Positions 50,895-60,412 of a stretch of 64,000 bases of DNA are shown piece after piece. The translations under genes were made by a program, and so were the position numbers. This stretch comes from Lentzea aerocolonigenes (lineage in GTDB: Bacteria; Actinomycetota; Actinomycetes; Mycobacteriales; Pseudonocardiaceae). The notes under the pieces are model-generated. The model saw nothing but the letters and a program-made list of their open reading frames with translations. It had not been told where the DNA came from and did no database searches. The number at the start of each line of letters is the position of its first letter. Positions within the stretch are counted from its first letter, which is position 1. Location: positions 124,001 through 188,000 of the forward strand of contig NZ_BBOJ01000013.1 in NCBI RefSeq assembly GCF_000974445.1, written 5' to 3'.

Positions 50895-50945
50895 GCACGC
50901 GGGGAGCTTTCGTTCGCTCCATGCGAACGAAAGGTCCCCGCGTGC
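50895..50945. terminator. 23-bp stem hairpin (one mismatch) after the subtilase gene
   Basis: Arms 50895-50917 and 50923-50945 pair in 22 of 23 positions, loop tccat, ending 13 bp from the subtilase stop. Likely part of the subtilase terminator; contains cgaacgaaag. Confidence 0.75.
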
Positions 50946-50958
50946 AGTCAAACCCCAC

Positions 50959-53900
50959 CTACGAGGCCGACGAGCGGCCCGTCGAGCAGACGTAGACGAC
51001 CGACGCGCGGTCGCCGTTGGCGTTGTGGTGGTTGAGGACCAGCAGGCCCTCGGACTTGTCGGCCTTCAGCGCCGCCGCGTCCTTGTTCACCACGAGCGCG
51101 GTGCCCGGCTTGGCGACGTACGAGAGCGCCGCGTCGCCGCCGCCCTGCGCCCACAGACCCGGCTTGAGCGGGTCGTAGGACAGGTTGCGGTCGATGACGT
51201 CGACCAGCTTGTTCGCGTTGCCCGGCGCCACGTAGAAGCCGCTGGTGCCCACGACGTACGAGATCCGCGCCGAGTCCTTCGCCGGGTCGATGCCCAGTGC
51301 CGTGAGCAGCACCGGCAGGACCACGACGTTGGTGTCGGCCGTGTTCGCGTCGACGTCGCCGAACAGGCCGTTGACGCCCTGGATGTCGACCGTCTCACCC
51401 GTCTTGAGGTCGACCGTGGACGCGACCAGCACGTCGGTGTCGGTCAGGCGGGTGGCGAACGTCTCGAAGTCCGCGGTGCCGTCGCCGTTGGTGTCGATGT
51501 CGACGAACGGAACCGTGTTCTTGCCGAGGTTGTACCAGTTGCCCCACGTCGCGACACCGAACGCGAGCAGCGACTCCGCGGGCTTGCCCTGGGCCTTCGC
51601 GAGCGGGGCCGTGGAGGCCGCGCCGACGTAGCGCAGGTCGCCGCCCTTGGCGGTCTCGTTGAGCGCGCAGTTCTCGGTGACGTTGCGACGGCAGTCGCGC
51701 AGCTTCGGCGACTGGGCCTGCAGCTCGAGGACGCTGATCAGCGAGCGGTAGGCCTGCGAGCCCGTGCCCTGGTCGACGCCGCGGCCGGTCAGGTTCAGCA
51801 CGGCCTGCTTGTCGGTGCCGCGGAACTTCAGCGTGGAGGCGGTGTTGATGTCCGCCACCGGCTTCGGCGCCGAGTACACCGACAGGCGCAGCGGCACCGT
51901 GGCACCCGCGGTCGGCGTGAGGGTCACGCGACCGGACGCGTCCGCGAGGAACTGCCGCGGCACGTCGAGCTGCGTCGGCTCGACGGTCGAGTCGACCGTC
52001 TTGCGCAGCGCCTTCGGGTCGTCGATCTTCAGCGTCACCTTGACGCGGGCGACACCGCGCGGGCTCAGCTTCACCTTGTCCTGCGAGAGCACGTAGCTCA
52101 CGCCGGGGATCGACGTGGCGGCGGTGTAGCCGACCTTGTACTCCACGGCCTTCGTCGACTTGTTGACGATCTTGATCGTCTTGGTCTTCGAGACCGGCTT
52201 CGAGACCTCGACGACGCCGAAGTTCGCACTGACGTAGCCGGGGTCGTCCTCGACGTAGGCCAGGACCTGGTTGTCGATGGCGGCCTTGCCGTCCACGCGG
52301 CCGGTGCCGACGCGGTTGGGAGCGTAGGTCTTGCCGTTCTCCTTCACGTCCGCGCCGGACGTGTTCATGATCGCGGCCTTGACCTCTTCCAGCGACCAGT
52401 CCGGGTGCGTCTGGCGCACCAGGGCGGCGATGCCGGCGACGTGCGGGGACGCCATCGACGTACCGGAGATCACCAGACGGTCGTTGCCGGAACCGACGGC
52501 CGTCGACGAGATCGTGTCACCGGGCGCCGCGACGTCCGGCTTGATCGAGCCGTTGCGCGTGCCGCGGCTCGTGAACGAACTCGGCGTGTCCGAAATGGAC
52601 TGGTCGTAGGTCGGCACCGTGGTGCGCAGGGCACCCGCGAGGCGGACGGTCAGCGTGCCCGCGTTCAGCACCGGACGCAGCTGGTTGGTGGCGTCGCCCG
52701 TGAACTGGAACACCGGGATGGTCGCGTTGCCCGCGATGCCCGCGTTGAAGTTGTTCAAAGTGGACGAAAGCACCACGCCCTGTGCACCTGCGGCCTGCGC
52801 GTTGTTGGTGCGGCCACCCGAACCACAACGGCGCGTCGCGTCGTTGTCGTCCCACTCCAGCCACACGAACTTGCCCGCGAGGTTCTCGGTGATCGCCTGG
52901 CAGCCGTCGAGGTTGCCCGCCTGGGTGAGCTTCACGACCGGCAGGGTCTTGTCGTAGCCGATGTAACCGGTGAAGTTCTGGCTGTACTGACCCGGCTTGA
53001 CCTGGCCGTTGGCCTCGGCACCGTCACGCAGCACGAACGAGTCGCGCGTCGACGCCACCGTCAGCGCTTCGGGCGTGTTGCCCGGCGAGCCGCCGATGTC
53101 GTAGAGGTCGCCACCGTTGCCCGCGGAGAAGACCGGCATGACGCCGACCTTGTACAGCTTCTTGACGAAGAGGCTCTCGGGGTCGTCCGGTGCGCCGTAG
53201 TCGGAGCCGAGCGACAGGTTGACCACGTCGAGGTGGTCGGAGAAGTCGCCGTCGCCGTCGGGGTCGAGCGCCCAGTCGAGCGCCTGCCCGGTGACGTTGG
53301 TCGAGCCCTCGCAGCCGAAGACCTTCAGCGCGTAGATGAGGGCCTTCGGCGCGGTGCCGGGGCCGATCTTCATCGCGTTGAGGGCTTCCGGCGTGAGCTT
53401 GGTGTAGTCGCCCTTGAACGTGCTGCCGTCGGCGTTCTCACCGAAACCGGCGGTGGTGCCGGCGACGTGCGAGCCGTGGCCGTCGCAGTCGATGGGGTTC
53501 GGGTCCGGCTTCGGCGTGTTGACCGCCGGGTCGGTGCTCGCCCCGTCGTACTCCTCACCCACGAAGTCGTAACCGCCGACGACCTTCGCGGTCGGGAAGT
53601 TCGGGTCCTTCGCGCGCGGGTCGACCGCCTTGAACGCCGCGACTGTGCCGGGACCGCCGAAGTTCGCGTGCGTGTAGTCGACACCGGTGTCGATGATGCC
53701 GACCCGCACGTCGTCGCCGAGCTTGCCGTACTGCTGCCAGACGTTGAGCGTCCTGGTGAGCTGGACGGCGTTGGAGTTCTGGCGCGTCTTCGGCACGACC
53801 GGGTAGACGGCGAGAACGTCCTGGCGCTGGGCCAGTTCACGCACCTTCTGCGCGTCGGCGTTCACGACGACGCCGGGAACGCCGTTGGACGTGCGGTACA

Positions 53901-54249
53901 GCTCCTTGGTGGCCGTGTCCGCGGTCTTGAGCTGGCCGACGACCTGGTCGACCGTCGCCGACACGTCGCTCTTCGCCTGCTTGGCGGCCTGCTTCGCGAC
54001 TTCCTTGCCCTGGCTCTTCTTCTCGTCGAACGCGTCGACGGCCGGCTTGCGGTCGAGCGCGACGAACGCGGTGACCTTGCCGTTCTGGTTCAGCCTGGGA
54101 GAAACCTTGAGCTGCAACGCTTTCGCGTCCAGCCCGTGTGCACCCTTGACCGGCTGCGCGAGAGGTTCGCTCTGCGCCCGTGCCGTGGCGGGTGCGATCA
54201 GCAGTGTGGTGATGGCAGAGAACACCACCAGACTTGATCGTCTCTTCAC
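50959..54249 (-). CDS. Secreted S8 (subtilase) peptidase with PA domain
   Basis: 1096-residue exported protease. Signal peptide (RRSSLVVFSAITTLLI to ATARAQSE), then a pro-region (inhibitor I9-like, AFVALDRKPAVDAF). Catalytic Asp in GIIDTGVDYTH (about 186), His in DGHGSHVAGT (about 256), oxyanion Asn in SAGNGG (about 373), and Ser in SGTSMASPHVAG (about 596). A PA-type insert lies at about 420-560. The C-terminal 450 residues are beta-rich (Fn3/Ig-like). Substrate unknown; secreted degradation is likely. GTG 54249 start. Confidence 0.93.
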   Translation of the reverse strand: MKRRSSLVVFSAITTLLIAPATARAQSEPLAQPVKGAHGLDAKALQLKVSPRLNQNGKVTAFVALDRKPAVDAFDEKKSQGKEVAKQAAKQAKSDVSATVDQVVGQLKTADTATKELYRTSNGVPGVVVNADAQKVRELAQRQDVLAVYPVVPKTRQNSNAVQLTRTLNVWQQYGKLGDDVRVGIIDTGVDYTHANFGGPGTVAAFKAVDPRAKDPNFPTAKVVGGYDFVGEEYDGASTDPAVNTPKPDPNPIDCDGHGSHVAGTTAGFGENADGSTFKGDYTKLTPEALNAMKIGPGTAPKALIYALKVFGCEGSTNVTGQALDWALDPDGDGDFSDHLDVVNLSLGSDYGAPDDPESLFVKKLYKVGVMPVFSAGNGGDLYDIGGSPGNTPEALTVASTRDSFVLRDGAEANGQVKPGQYSQNFTGYIGYDKTLPVVKLTQAGNLDGCQAITENLAGKFVWLEWDDNDATRRCGSGGRTNNAQAAGAQGVVLSSTLNNFNAGIAGNATIPVFQFTGDATNQLRPVLNAGTLTVRLAGALRTTVPTYDQSISDTPSSFTSRGTRNGSIKPDVAAPGDTISSTAVGSGNDRLVISGTSMASPHVAGIAALVRQTHPDWSLEEVKAAIMNTSGADVKENGKTYAPNRVGTGRVDGKAAIDNQVLAYVEDDPGYVSANFGVVEVSKPVSKTKTIKIVNKSTKAVEYKVGYTAATSIPGVSYVLSQDKVKLSPRGVARVKVTLKIDDPKALRKTVDSTVEPTQLDVPRQFLADASGRVTLTPTAGATVPLRLSVYSAPKPVADINTASTLKFRGTDKQAVLNLTGRGVDQGTGSQAYRSLISVLELQAQSPKLRDCRRNVTENCALNETAKGGDLRYVGAASTAPLAKAQGKPAESLLAFGVATWGNWYNLGKNTVPFVDIDTNGDGTADFETFATRLTDTDVLVASTVDLKTGETVDIQGVNGLFGDVDANTADTNVVVLPVLLTALGIDPAKDSARISYVVGTSGFYVAPGNANKLVDVIDRNLSYDPLKPGLWAQGGGDAALSYVAKPGTALVVNKDAAALKADKSEGLLVLNHHNANGDRASVVYVCSTGRSSAS

Positions 54250-54426
54250 AACGTTGCCCCAACCGAGGTGTGTGCTTCCGACCCGAATACAAAGTGCCGC
54301 GCCCTCTACGGCACCGGGTCAACCTCGTGGGGACGCTAATCGCTGATCGTGTGTCTGCGACTGCCCCGAAAGTATGAATATGGTCTACAGATAGTTGCCC
54401 GTTACGACTTCGTTGTGAACGACGAT

Positions 54427-54466
54427 CAAACCGGGAAGGGGACTTTGCCGTCCCCGTCCCGGTTTG
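54427..54466 (-). terminator. serA terminator
   Basis: 17-bp stem with one mismatch (54427-54443 with 54450-54466, loop tttgcc), 6 bp after the serA stop on the minus strand. Confidence 0.8.
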
Positions 54467-54472
54467 TCGTGA

Positions 54473-56068
54473 CTATCCGAAGTCGACAGAGCGAACGGTG
54501 CGCGCGCCCACGGCGGCACCGATCGGGTCGAGCACGGCGGTGTCGACCGGGCGGTCCACCCGCAGCACCATCACGGCGTCGCTGCCGGTCTGGCTGATCT
54601 GCGCGGCCTCGATGTTCACGCCGGCCTCGCCGAGCAGCGTGCCGACCGTGCCCATGACACCCGGACGATCCGGGTACTCCAGCAGCAGCACGGTTCCTTC
54701 GGCCCTCAGGTCGAAGTTGCGGCCGTTGATGTTCACCAGCTTCTCGACCTGCGCGATGCCGCTGATGGTGCCGGACACGCTGTTCGTGCTGCCGTCCGCC
54801 TGCACGGCCTTGACCGTGACGAGGCTGCGGTGGTTCGGGCTCTCGGTCTCCTTGACCAGGTCCACGTTCACGCCGAGGTCCGCGGCGAGCTGCGGGGCGT
54901 TGACGAACGTCACCTGCGACTCGACGACCTTGGAGAAGACCCCGCGCAGCGCCGCGAGGGGGAGCACCTGGACGTCCTCATTGGACAGTTCGCCGCGCAC
55001 CTCGACCGTGACGCTGGTCGGCGCCTTCGGCGACAGTGCACTGAGGACGGTGCCGAGCTTCTGCACGAGCGGCAGGTACGGGCGCACCTCCTCGCCGACC
55101 GCGCCGCCCTGGACGTTCACGGCGTCCGGCACGAAGTCACCGGCGAGCGCGAGGACCACGCTCTTCGCGACGTCGGTGCCCGCGCGGTCCTGCGCCTCGC
55201 TGGTCGACGCGCCCAGGTGCGGGGTGACGACGATGCCGGGAACGTTGAACAGCGGGTTCTCGGTGGTCGGCTCGGTCGAGAAGACGTCGATGCCGGCACC
55301 GCCGACCTGACCCTCCCTGACCGCCTCTGCGAGCGCTTCCTCGTCGATGAGGCCACCGCGGGCGGCGTTGACGATGATGACGCCCCGCTTGGCCTTCGCG
55401 AGTTGCTCGGCGCCGATGAGGCCCTTGGTCTCCGGCGTCTTCGGCAGGTGGATGCTGATGGCGTCCGCGCGCTCGAGGAGCTCCTCCAGCGTCACGAGCT
55501 CGATGCCGAGCTGGGCGGCGCGCTGAGCGGAGACGTACGGGTCGTACGCGATCAGCTCGACGCCGAACGCGGCGATGCGCTGCGCGAACAGCTGACCGAT
55601 CTTGCCGAGACCCACCACGCCGACCGTCTTGCCGTTGAGCTCGACGCCGTTGAACTTGCTGCGCTTCCACTCGTGGTTCTGCAGCGTCTCGTGCGCCGCC
55701 GGGATCTGGCGGGCGACGCTGAGCAGCAGCGCGACGGCGTGCTCGGCCGCGCTGACGATGTTGGACGTCGGCGCGTTGACCACCATCACGCCGTTCGCGG
55801 TGGCCGCCGGCACCTCGACGTTGTCCAGGCCGACACCGGCGCGGGCCACGACCTTGAGCTTGCGGGTGGCGGCGAAGACCTCGGCGTTGACCTGGGTGGC
55901 GGACCTGACGAGCAGGGCGTCCGCGTCCTGCACGGCCTCGAGGAGGGCCGCGCGGTCGGTGCCGTCTACGTGGCGCACTTCGACGCCGTCGCCGAGAGCG
56001 TCCAGAACGGACGGCGCGAGCTTCTCGGCGATGAGGACAACGGGTCGGCTCGTGTTGCTCACGGACAT
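54473..56068 (-). CDS. serA: D-3-phosphoglycerate dehydrogenase
   Basis: 531 residues; first step of serine synthesis. Rossmann motif VGLGKIG (about 153-159), catalytic Arg in NAARGGLIDEEAL (about 236), His in PHLGASTSEAQ (about 282). The long C-terminal ASB plus ACT domains (about 325-531) match the M. tuberculosis SerA1 type, which is allosterically inhibited by serine. ATG 56068 after gggagcg. Positional counterpart of Rv2996c. Confidence 0.97.
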   Translation of the reverse strand: MSVSNTSRPVVLIAEKLAPSVLDALGDGVEVRHVDGTDRAALLEAVQDADALLVRSATQVNAEVFAATRKLKVVARAGVGLDNVEVPAATANGVMVVNAPTSNIVSAAEHAVALLLSVARQIPAAHETLQNHEWKRSKFNGVELNGKTVGVVGLGKIGQLFAQRIAAFGVELIAYDPYVSAQRAAQLGIELVTLEELLERADAISIHLPKTPETKGLIGAEQLAKAKRGVIIVNAARGGLIDEEALAEAVREGQVGGAGIDVFSTEPTTENPLFNVPGIVVTPHLGASTSEAQDRAGTDVAKSVVLALAGDFVPDAVNVQGGAVGEEVRPYLPLVQKLGTVLSALSPKAPTSVTVEVRGELSNEDVQVLPLAALRGVFSKVVESQVTFVNAPQLAADLGVNVDLVKETESPNHRSLVTVKAVQADGSTNSVSGTISGIAQVEKLVNINGRNFDLRAEGTVLLLEYPDRPGVMGTVGTLLGEAGVNIEAAQISQTGSDAVMVLRVDRPVDTAVLDPIGAAVGARTVRSVDFG

Positions 56069-56323
56069 CGCTCCCAGGAAGGGTCGGATCGTGGGGCGCG
56101 GGCGTGGTCGGGGGCGGCTGGCCCGCGCCGACCGGGCACCGCAATGTGTCCGGACTGTTAACGAGCATAGACAGGGGGCTTGCCCAGGCCTGTGGCGGGT
56201 GGCTCAGGTCACTGCCGGTGTCCTGTGAGATGGGACGGCGTTTGCGCTGGTTCTCACCTCGGCCCGCCACCACGTGGGACGACCTCGGCGCGCCGAGGCC
56301 GGGACCGCGGCGCGAGGGTCGTG

Positions 56324-57478
56324 TCAGCGCAGCCCGGCGAAGAACTCCCGGACGTCGCCGACGAGCAGATCCGGTGCCTCCATGGCGGCGAAGTGCCCGC
56401 CGCGGTCGAACTCCGACCAGTGCACGACGTTGTGCTCACGTTCCAGCGCGGGCCGGATCGACACGTCCAGCGGGAACACCGCGACCCCGGTCGGCACCGC
56501 GGACCGTTCGCTCGCACCCCAGGCTCCGGCGTGCGCAGTCTCGTAGTAGCTGTTGGCGGAAGACCCGGCGGTGCCGGTCAGCCAGTACAGCATCACGTTG
56601 GTGAGCAACAGGTCCCGGTCCACCGCGTCCTCCGGCAGCTCGGCGGCCGGATCGGTCCACTCCTTGAACTTCTCCACGATCCAGGCCAGCTGCCCGACCG
56701 GGGAGTCGTGCAGTCCGTGCGCCAAAGTCTGCGGCCGGGTGATCTGGATCATCACGTAACCGGCGCCTTCGGTCTTCAGGTACGACAGGTGCTCGAGCCG
56801 CGCCCGCTCCGCCTCGGTCAGCCCGGCCGCCTCGTCCTGGCCGATCTCGGTGAACGCGGAGAGCCCGTTCGCGTGCACGCCCACGACCCGGCCGGGGTCG
56901 AGCCTGCCGAGGCCGGGGCCGATGACCGCGCCGGTGTCACCGCCCTGGACGCCGTAGCGGTCGTAGCCGAGCCTGCGCATCAGCTCGGCGTACGCCCTGG
57001 TCACCCGGTTGGTGTCCCACCCGGTCTCACGGGTCGGCCCGGAGAACCCCGTGCCCGGGTTCGACGGGATCACCAGGTGGAACGCGTTCGCGGGGTCGCC
57101 GCCGTGCGCCCTCGGGTCGGTCAGCGGGCCGATCACGTTCAGGAACTCCACGACCGAGCCGGGCCAGCCGTGGATCAGGATCAGCGGCAGCGCGTCCGGT
57201 TCGGGCGAGCGCACGTGCAGGAAGTGGATGTTCTGCCCGTCGATCTCGGTGGTGAACTGCGGGTAGGAGTTCAGCTCCTGCTCGTGCACGCGCCAGTCGT
57301 AGCCGTCGCGCCAGTACTCGGCCAGTTCCCTGAGGTAGCTCACCGGCATCCCGCGACTCCAGCCGGCACCGGGCAGGTCCGCGGCCCACCGGGTCCTGGC
57401 GAGCCGGTCCCTCAGGTCGTCCAGGTCGGCCTGCGGAACGTCGATGGTGAAGGGACGGATCTCGGTGTTGTGCTCCAT
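56324..57478 (-). CDS. Epoxide hydrolase (EHN plus alpha/beta hydrolase)
   Basis: 384 residues. N-terminal EHN region (IRPFTIDVPQADLDDLRDRL, TRWAADLPGAGWSRG), then alpha/beta hydrolase: oxyanion HGWPGSVVEFL near 105, nucleophile Asp in VQGGDTGAVIG near 180, and catalytic His in RGGHFAAMEAPDLL near 365. Detoxification or secondary-metabolite epoxide opening; the substrate is unknown. Divergent from a WYL regulator with a perfect 6-bp operator-like dyad in the 63-bp gap. Confidence 0.92.
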   Translation of the reverse strand: MEHNTEIRPFTIDVPQADLDDLRDRLARTRWAADLPGAGWSRGMPVSYLRELAEYWRDGYDWRVHEQELNSYPQFTTEIDGQNIHFLHVRSPEPDALPLILIHGWPGSVVEFLNVIGPLTDPRAHGGDPANAFHLVIPSNPGTGFSGPTRETGWDTNRVTRAYAELMRRLGYDRYGVQGGDTGAVIGPGLGRLDPGRVVGVHANGLSAFTEIGQDEAAGLTEAERARLEHLSYLKTEGAGYVMIQITRPQTLAHGLHDSPVGQLAWIVEKFKEWTDPAAELPEDAVDRDLLLTNVMLYWLTGTAGSSANSYYETAHAGAWGASERSAVPTGVAVFPLDVSIRPALEREHNVVHWSEFDRGGHFAAMEAPDLLVGDVREFFAGLR

Positions 57479-57498
57479 GTGGACAACGCTACGAGCCG

Positions 57499-57521
57499 GT
57501 TAGGTCAGGTTCGGTCCTAAC
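57499..57521. promoter_or_regulatory. Candidate WYL-regulator operator
   Basis: gttagg (57499-57504) and cctaac (57516-57521) are exact inverted repeats 11 bp apart in the 63-bp gap between the divergent epoxide hydrolase and WYL-regulator genes. Confidence 0.5.
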
Positions 57522-57541
57522 TGCGTGGCAGACTTCGAGCC

Positions 57542-58498
57542 GTGCGGGAAACCTCGGCTCGGCTGCTGCGACTGCTCTCGCTCCTGCAGGCCCGGCGCGA
57601 CTGGTCAGGCGCCGAACTGGCGGAACGGCTGGAGGTCACTCCGCGCACGGTGCGCCGTGACGTGGACCGGTTGCGGACGCTCGGGTATCCCGTGCACGCG
57701 ACGGCCGGCACCGCCGGTTACCGGTTGGGTGCCGGCGCGGACCTGCCGCCGCTGCTGCTGGACGACGACGAGGCCGTGGCGGTCGCGATGGGTCTGCGCA
57801 CGGCCGCGGGCGGTTCGATCACCGGCATCGAGGAGACCTCGGTGCGGGCGCTCGCCAAGGTCGAACAGGTGCTGCCGTCCCGGTTGCGGCACCGGATCAA
57901 CGCTCTGCAGTCGGTGACGGTGCCGATGACCAACGCCGGTCCCACCGTCGACCCGAGCACGCTCACGGCCATCGCCGCCGCCTGCCGGGACTCGCTGCGC
58001 CTGCGCTTAGACTACCGCACGCACGACGGGACCAGCAGCATCCGCACGACCGAACCGCACCGGCTGGTGCACTCAGGGCGGCGCTGGTACCTCGTCGGCT
58101 GGGACGTCGACCGCCAGGACTGGCGCACCTACCGGGTCGACCGCCTCGACCCGCGCACGCCCACCGGACCCCGGTTCACCCCGCGCACGCCACCCGACCC
58201 CGACCTGGGCGGCTACACCTCGCGGGCGATCTCCACGTCGGTCTACCGCTACCAGGCCAGGTTCACGCTGCACGTCAGCGCCGAGACCGCGGCGGAACGG
58301 ATCGCCCCGACCACCGCGACGCTGGAGCCGATCGACGAGCACAGCTGCACGTTGCTCGCCGGCTCGAACTCCCTGGACGAACTGGCCGTCTACGTGGCGG
58401 GCAAGGGGTTCGCGTTCCAGGTGCACGAACCGCCCGAGCTCGTCGAGCACATCAGGGCGCTCGCGGTCCTGCTGGCCGCGGCGACGAAAACCAGCTGA
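57542..58498 (+). CDS. WYL-domain transcriptional regulator
   Basis: 318 residues. DeoR-like winged helix (ARLLRLLSLLQARRDWSGAE, LEVTPRTVRRDVDRLRTLGY) and WYL domain with the WYL-type block RRWYLVGWDVDRQDWRTYRV near 180. WYL domains bind ligands or nucleic acids, often controlling neighbouring genes. Divergent from the epoxide hydrolase, so it likely represses it. Starts at GTG 57542. Confidence 0.9.
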   Translation: MRETSARLLRLLSLLQARRDWSGAELAERLEVTPRTVRRDVDRLRTLGYPVHATAGTAGYRLGAGADLPPLLLDDDEAVAVAMGLRTAAGGSITGIEETSVRALAKVEQVLPSRLRHRINALQSVTVPMTNAGPTVDPSTLTAIAAACRDSLRLRLDYRTHDGTSSIRTTEPHRLVHSGRRWYLVGWDVDRQDWRTYRVDRLDPRTPTGPRFTPRTPPDPDLGGYTSRAISTSVYRYQARFTLHVSAETAAERIAPTTATLEPIDEHSCTLLAGSNSLDELAVYVAGKGFAFQVHEPPELVEHIRALAVLLAAATKTS

Positions 58499-58529
58499 CC
58501 ACGACCACGTGGCGTGAAACTCTGCGCCG

Positions 58530-59105
58530 ATGCCGTTGGTGTGGGTCACCGGCACCTCGGGAGCCGGCAAGTCGACCGTCTGCGCACGGCTGGGCAGCCT
58601 CGGGCACCTCGCGGTCGACGCCGACTGGGAGGGCTACAACCACTGGGTGGACCGGGTGACCGGACAGGTCGTCACCGACCCACCCGATCCGGTGCCTCCC
58701 GGCTGGCTCGACCGCTTCGGGTGGCGGATCGATCGCGCGAAGGTCGAGGCTCTTGCGGCGCGGGCACACGACACGACTGCGTTCCTCTGCACGTGCGTCG
58801 AGAACGACGCCGATGTCCTGGACCTCTTCGATCTCGTGGTCTGCCTGGTGATCGACGACGAGACGTTGCGCCACCGTCTGCTGACCCGCACGACGAACTC
58901 GTTCGGCAAGCACCCCGAGGAACTCGCGGCCTCACTCGGGCACAACCGCCACGTCGAGTCCACCTACCGGAGCCTGGGCGCGGTGATCGTCGACGGCGGA
59001 CGACCCCTCGACGAGGTCGTCGACGCCGTCCTGACCGCTACCAGGGCTCGTCGAACTCCCCGTCCTTCGCGCCCGCCACGAACGCGTCCCACTCCGCCAT
59101 CGTGA
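58530..59105 (+). CDS. P-loop kinase-like (AAA) protein
   Basis: 191 residues beginning LVWVTGTSGAGKSTVCARLG, so an ATP/GTP-binding P-loop opens the protein; DADWEGYNHWVDR near 30 and TAFLCTCVENDADVL near 85 fit adenylate-kinase-like folds. Substrate unknown. The C-terminal basic tail (ATRARRTPRPSRPPRTRPTP) overlaps the end of the DUF397 gene on the other strand by 68 bp, so this tail may be poorly conserved. Confidence 0.75.
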   Translation: MPLVWVTGTSGAGKSTVCARLGSLGHLAVDADWEGYNHWVDRVTGQVVTDPPDPVPPGWLDRFGWRIDRAKVEALAARAHDTTAFLCTCVENDADVLDLFDLVVCLVIDDETLRHRLLTRTTNSFGKHPEELAASLGHNRHVESTYRSLGAVIVDGGRPLDEVVDAVLTATRARRTPRPSRPPRTRPTPPS

Positions 59106-59301
59106 ACACCAGCACGGGTTCGAGCTGCTTGGAGTTGCGCATCGCGACGTACGTGGCGCCGTCCGTGTGCGGGACGAAGGCGATCTCGACGTGGCCGTCC
59201 TCCGGCTCGGGCTCCGGCGGACGCTTCCACTCCGCGCCGCGGAGGTCGAGGTTGCCGCGCACGTGGGCCTTGTCGTCGTAGATCGGCGCACTTTCCGTCA
59301 T
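59038..59301 (-). CDS. DUF397-domain protein
   Basis: 87 residues. The middle contains the DUF397 hallmark (HVEIAFVPHTDGATYVAMRNS, then VFTMAEWDAFVAGAKDGEFD). In actinobacteria these small proteins usually accompany an XRE-family regulator; none is next to it here. ATG 59301 is preferred over a TTG three codons upstream. It overlaps the convergent P-loop gene by 68 bp. Confidence 0.8.
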   Translation of the reverse strand: MTESAPIYDDKAHVRGNLDLRGAEWKRPPEPEPEDGHVEIAFVPHTDGATYVAMRNSKQLEPVLVFTMAEWDAFVAGAKDGEFDEPW

Positions 59302-59320
59302 GAGAGGCAAGCTAGCGGAA

Positions 59321-59355
59321 AGGCCCGCGGAGCGTCACACACGCTCCACGGGCCT
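59321..59355 (-). terminator. ilvBNC terminator
   Basis: 15-bp stem with one mismatch (59321-59335 with 59341-59355, loop cacac), 26 bp after the ilvC stop on the minus strand. Confidence 0.75.
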
Positions 59356-59381
59356 CCCTGGGGGAAACGCCGGGGAAAGAC

Positions 59382-60395
59382 TCAGGCGGTCTCGGTGATC
59401 GGGCGGTCGACCCACGACATCATGTCGCGGAGCTTCTTGCCCGTTGCCTCGATCGGGTGGTTCTCACCCTCCTGCTGGAGCTTCTTGTAGTTGGCGCGGC
59501 CGTTGTCGTCCTCGGCCACCCACTCGTTCGCGAAGGTGCCGTCCTGGATCTCGCCCAGGATCTTCTTCATCTCCTCCTTGACCGCGGGGGTGATGACGCG
59601 CGGGCCGCGGGTCAGGTCACCGAACTCGGCGGTGTCGGAGATCGAGTAGCGCATGCGGGCGATGCCGCCCTCGTACATGAGGTCGACGATCAGCTTGAGC
59701 TCGTGCAGGCACTCGAAGTACGCGACCTCGGGGGCGTAGCCCGCCTCGGTGAGGACCTCGAAGCCCGCCTGCACCAGCGCCGACGCGCCACCGCAGAGGA
59801 CGGCCTGCTCGCCGAAGAGGTCCGTCTCGGTCTCTTCCTTGAACGTCGTCTTGATGACGCCGGCGCGCGTGCCGCCGATGCCCTTCGCGTACGACAGGGC
59901 CAGCGCCTGGGCGTTGCCCGACGCGTCCTGCTCGACCGCGATGAGAGCGGGAACACCCTTGCCGTCCACGAACTGGCGGCGCACCAGGTGGCCGGGGCCC
60001 TTCGGGGCGACCATGGCGACGTCCACACCGGACGGAGCGGTGATCAGGCCGTAGCGGATGTTGAAACCGTGGCCGAAGAAGAGGGCGTCGCCTTCCTTCA
60101 GGTTCGCGGCGATCTCGTTCGCGTAGATGTGGCGCTGCGCGGTGTCCGGCGCCAGGATCATGATCACGTCGGCCCACGCGGAGACCTCGGCCGGGGTGCC
60201 GACCTCCAGACCCTCTTCCTCGGCCTTGGCGCGGGACTTGGAGCCCTCCTGCAGACCGATGCGGACCTCGACGCCGGAGTCGCGCAGGGACAGGGCGTGG
60301 GCGTGGCCCTGGCTGCCGTAGCCGATCACGGCCACCTTGCGGCCCTGGATGATGCTCAGGTCGGCATCGTCGTCGTAGAAGATCTCGACGCTCAC
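59382..60395 (-). CDS. ilvC: Ketol-acid reductoisomerase
   Basis: 337 residues. Mg- and NADPH-dependent isomerisation/reduction in Val, Leu and Ile synthesis. VIGYGSQGHAHALSLRDSG near 25 is the NADPH motif; TTFKEETETDLFGEQAVLCG near 190 carries the metal ligands, and short class I length fits. Starts at GTG 60395, after agaagga. It is separated from ilvN by a 153-bp gap occupied by a dispersed dyad element. Counterpart of Rv3001c. Confidence 0.97.
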   Translation of the reverse strand: MSVEIFYDDDADLSIIQGRKVAVIGYGSQGHAHALSLRDSGVEVRIGLQEGSKSRAKAEEEGLEVGTPAEVSAWADVIMILAPDTAQRHIYANEIAANLKEGDALFFGHGFNIRYGLITAPSGVDVAMVAPKGPGHLVRRQFVDGKGVPALIAVEQDASGNAQALALSYAKGIGGTRAGVIKTTFKEETETDLFGEQAVLCGGASALVQAGFEVLTEAGYAPEVAYFECLHELKLIVDLMYEGGIARMRYSISDTAEFGDLTRGPRVITPAVKEEMKKILGEIQDGTFANEWVAEDDNGRANYKKLQQEGENHPIEATGKKLRDMMSWVDRPITETA

Positions 60396-60412
60396 GATAT
60401 TTCCTTCTCTCT

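Noticed and set aside
54830..56161. 443-codon + frame opposite serA
   Set aside because: Shadow of serA, no recognisable domains.
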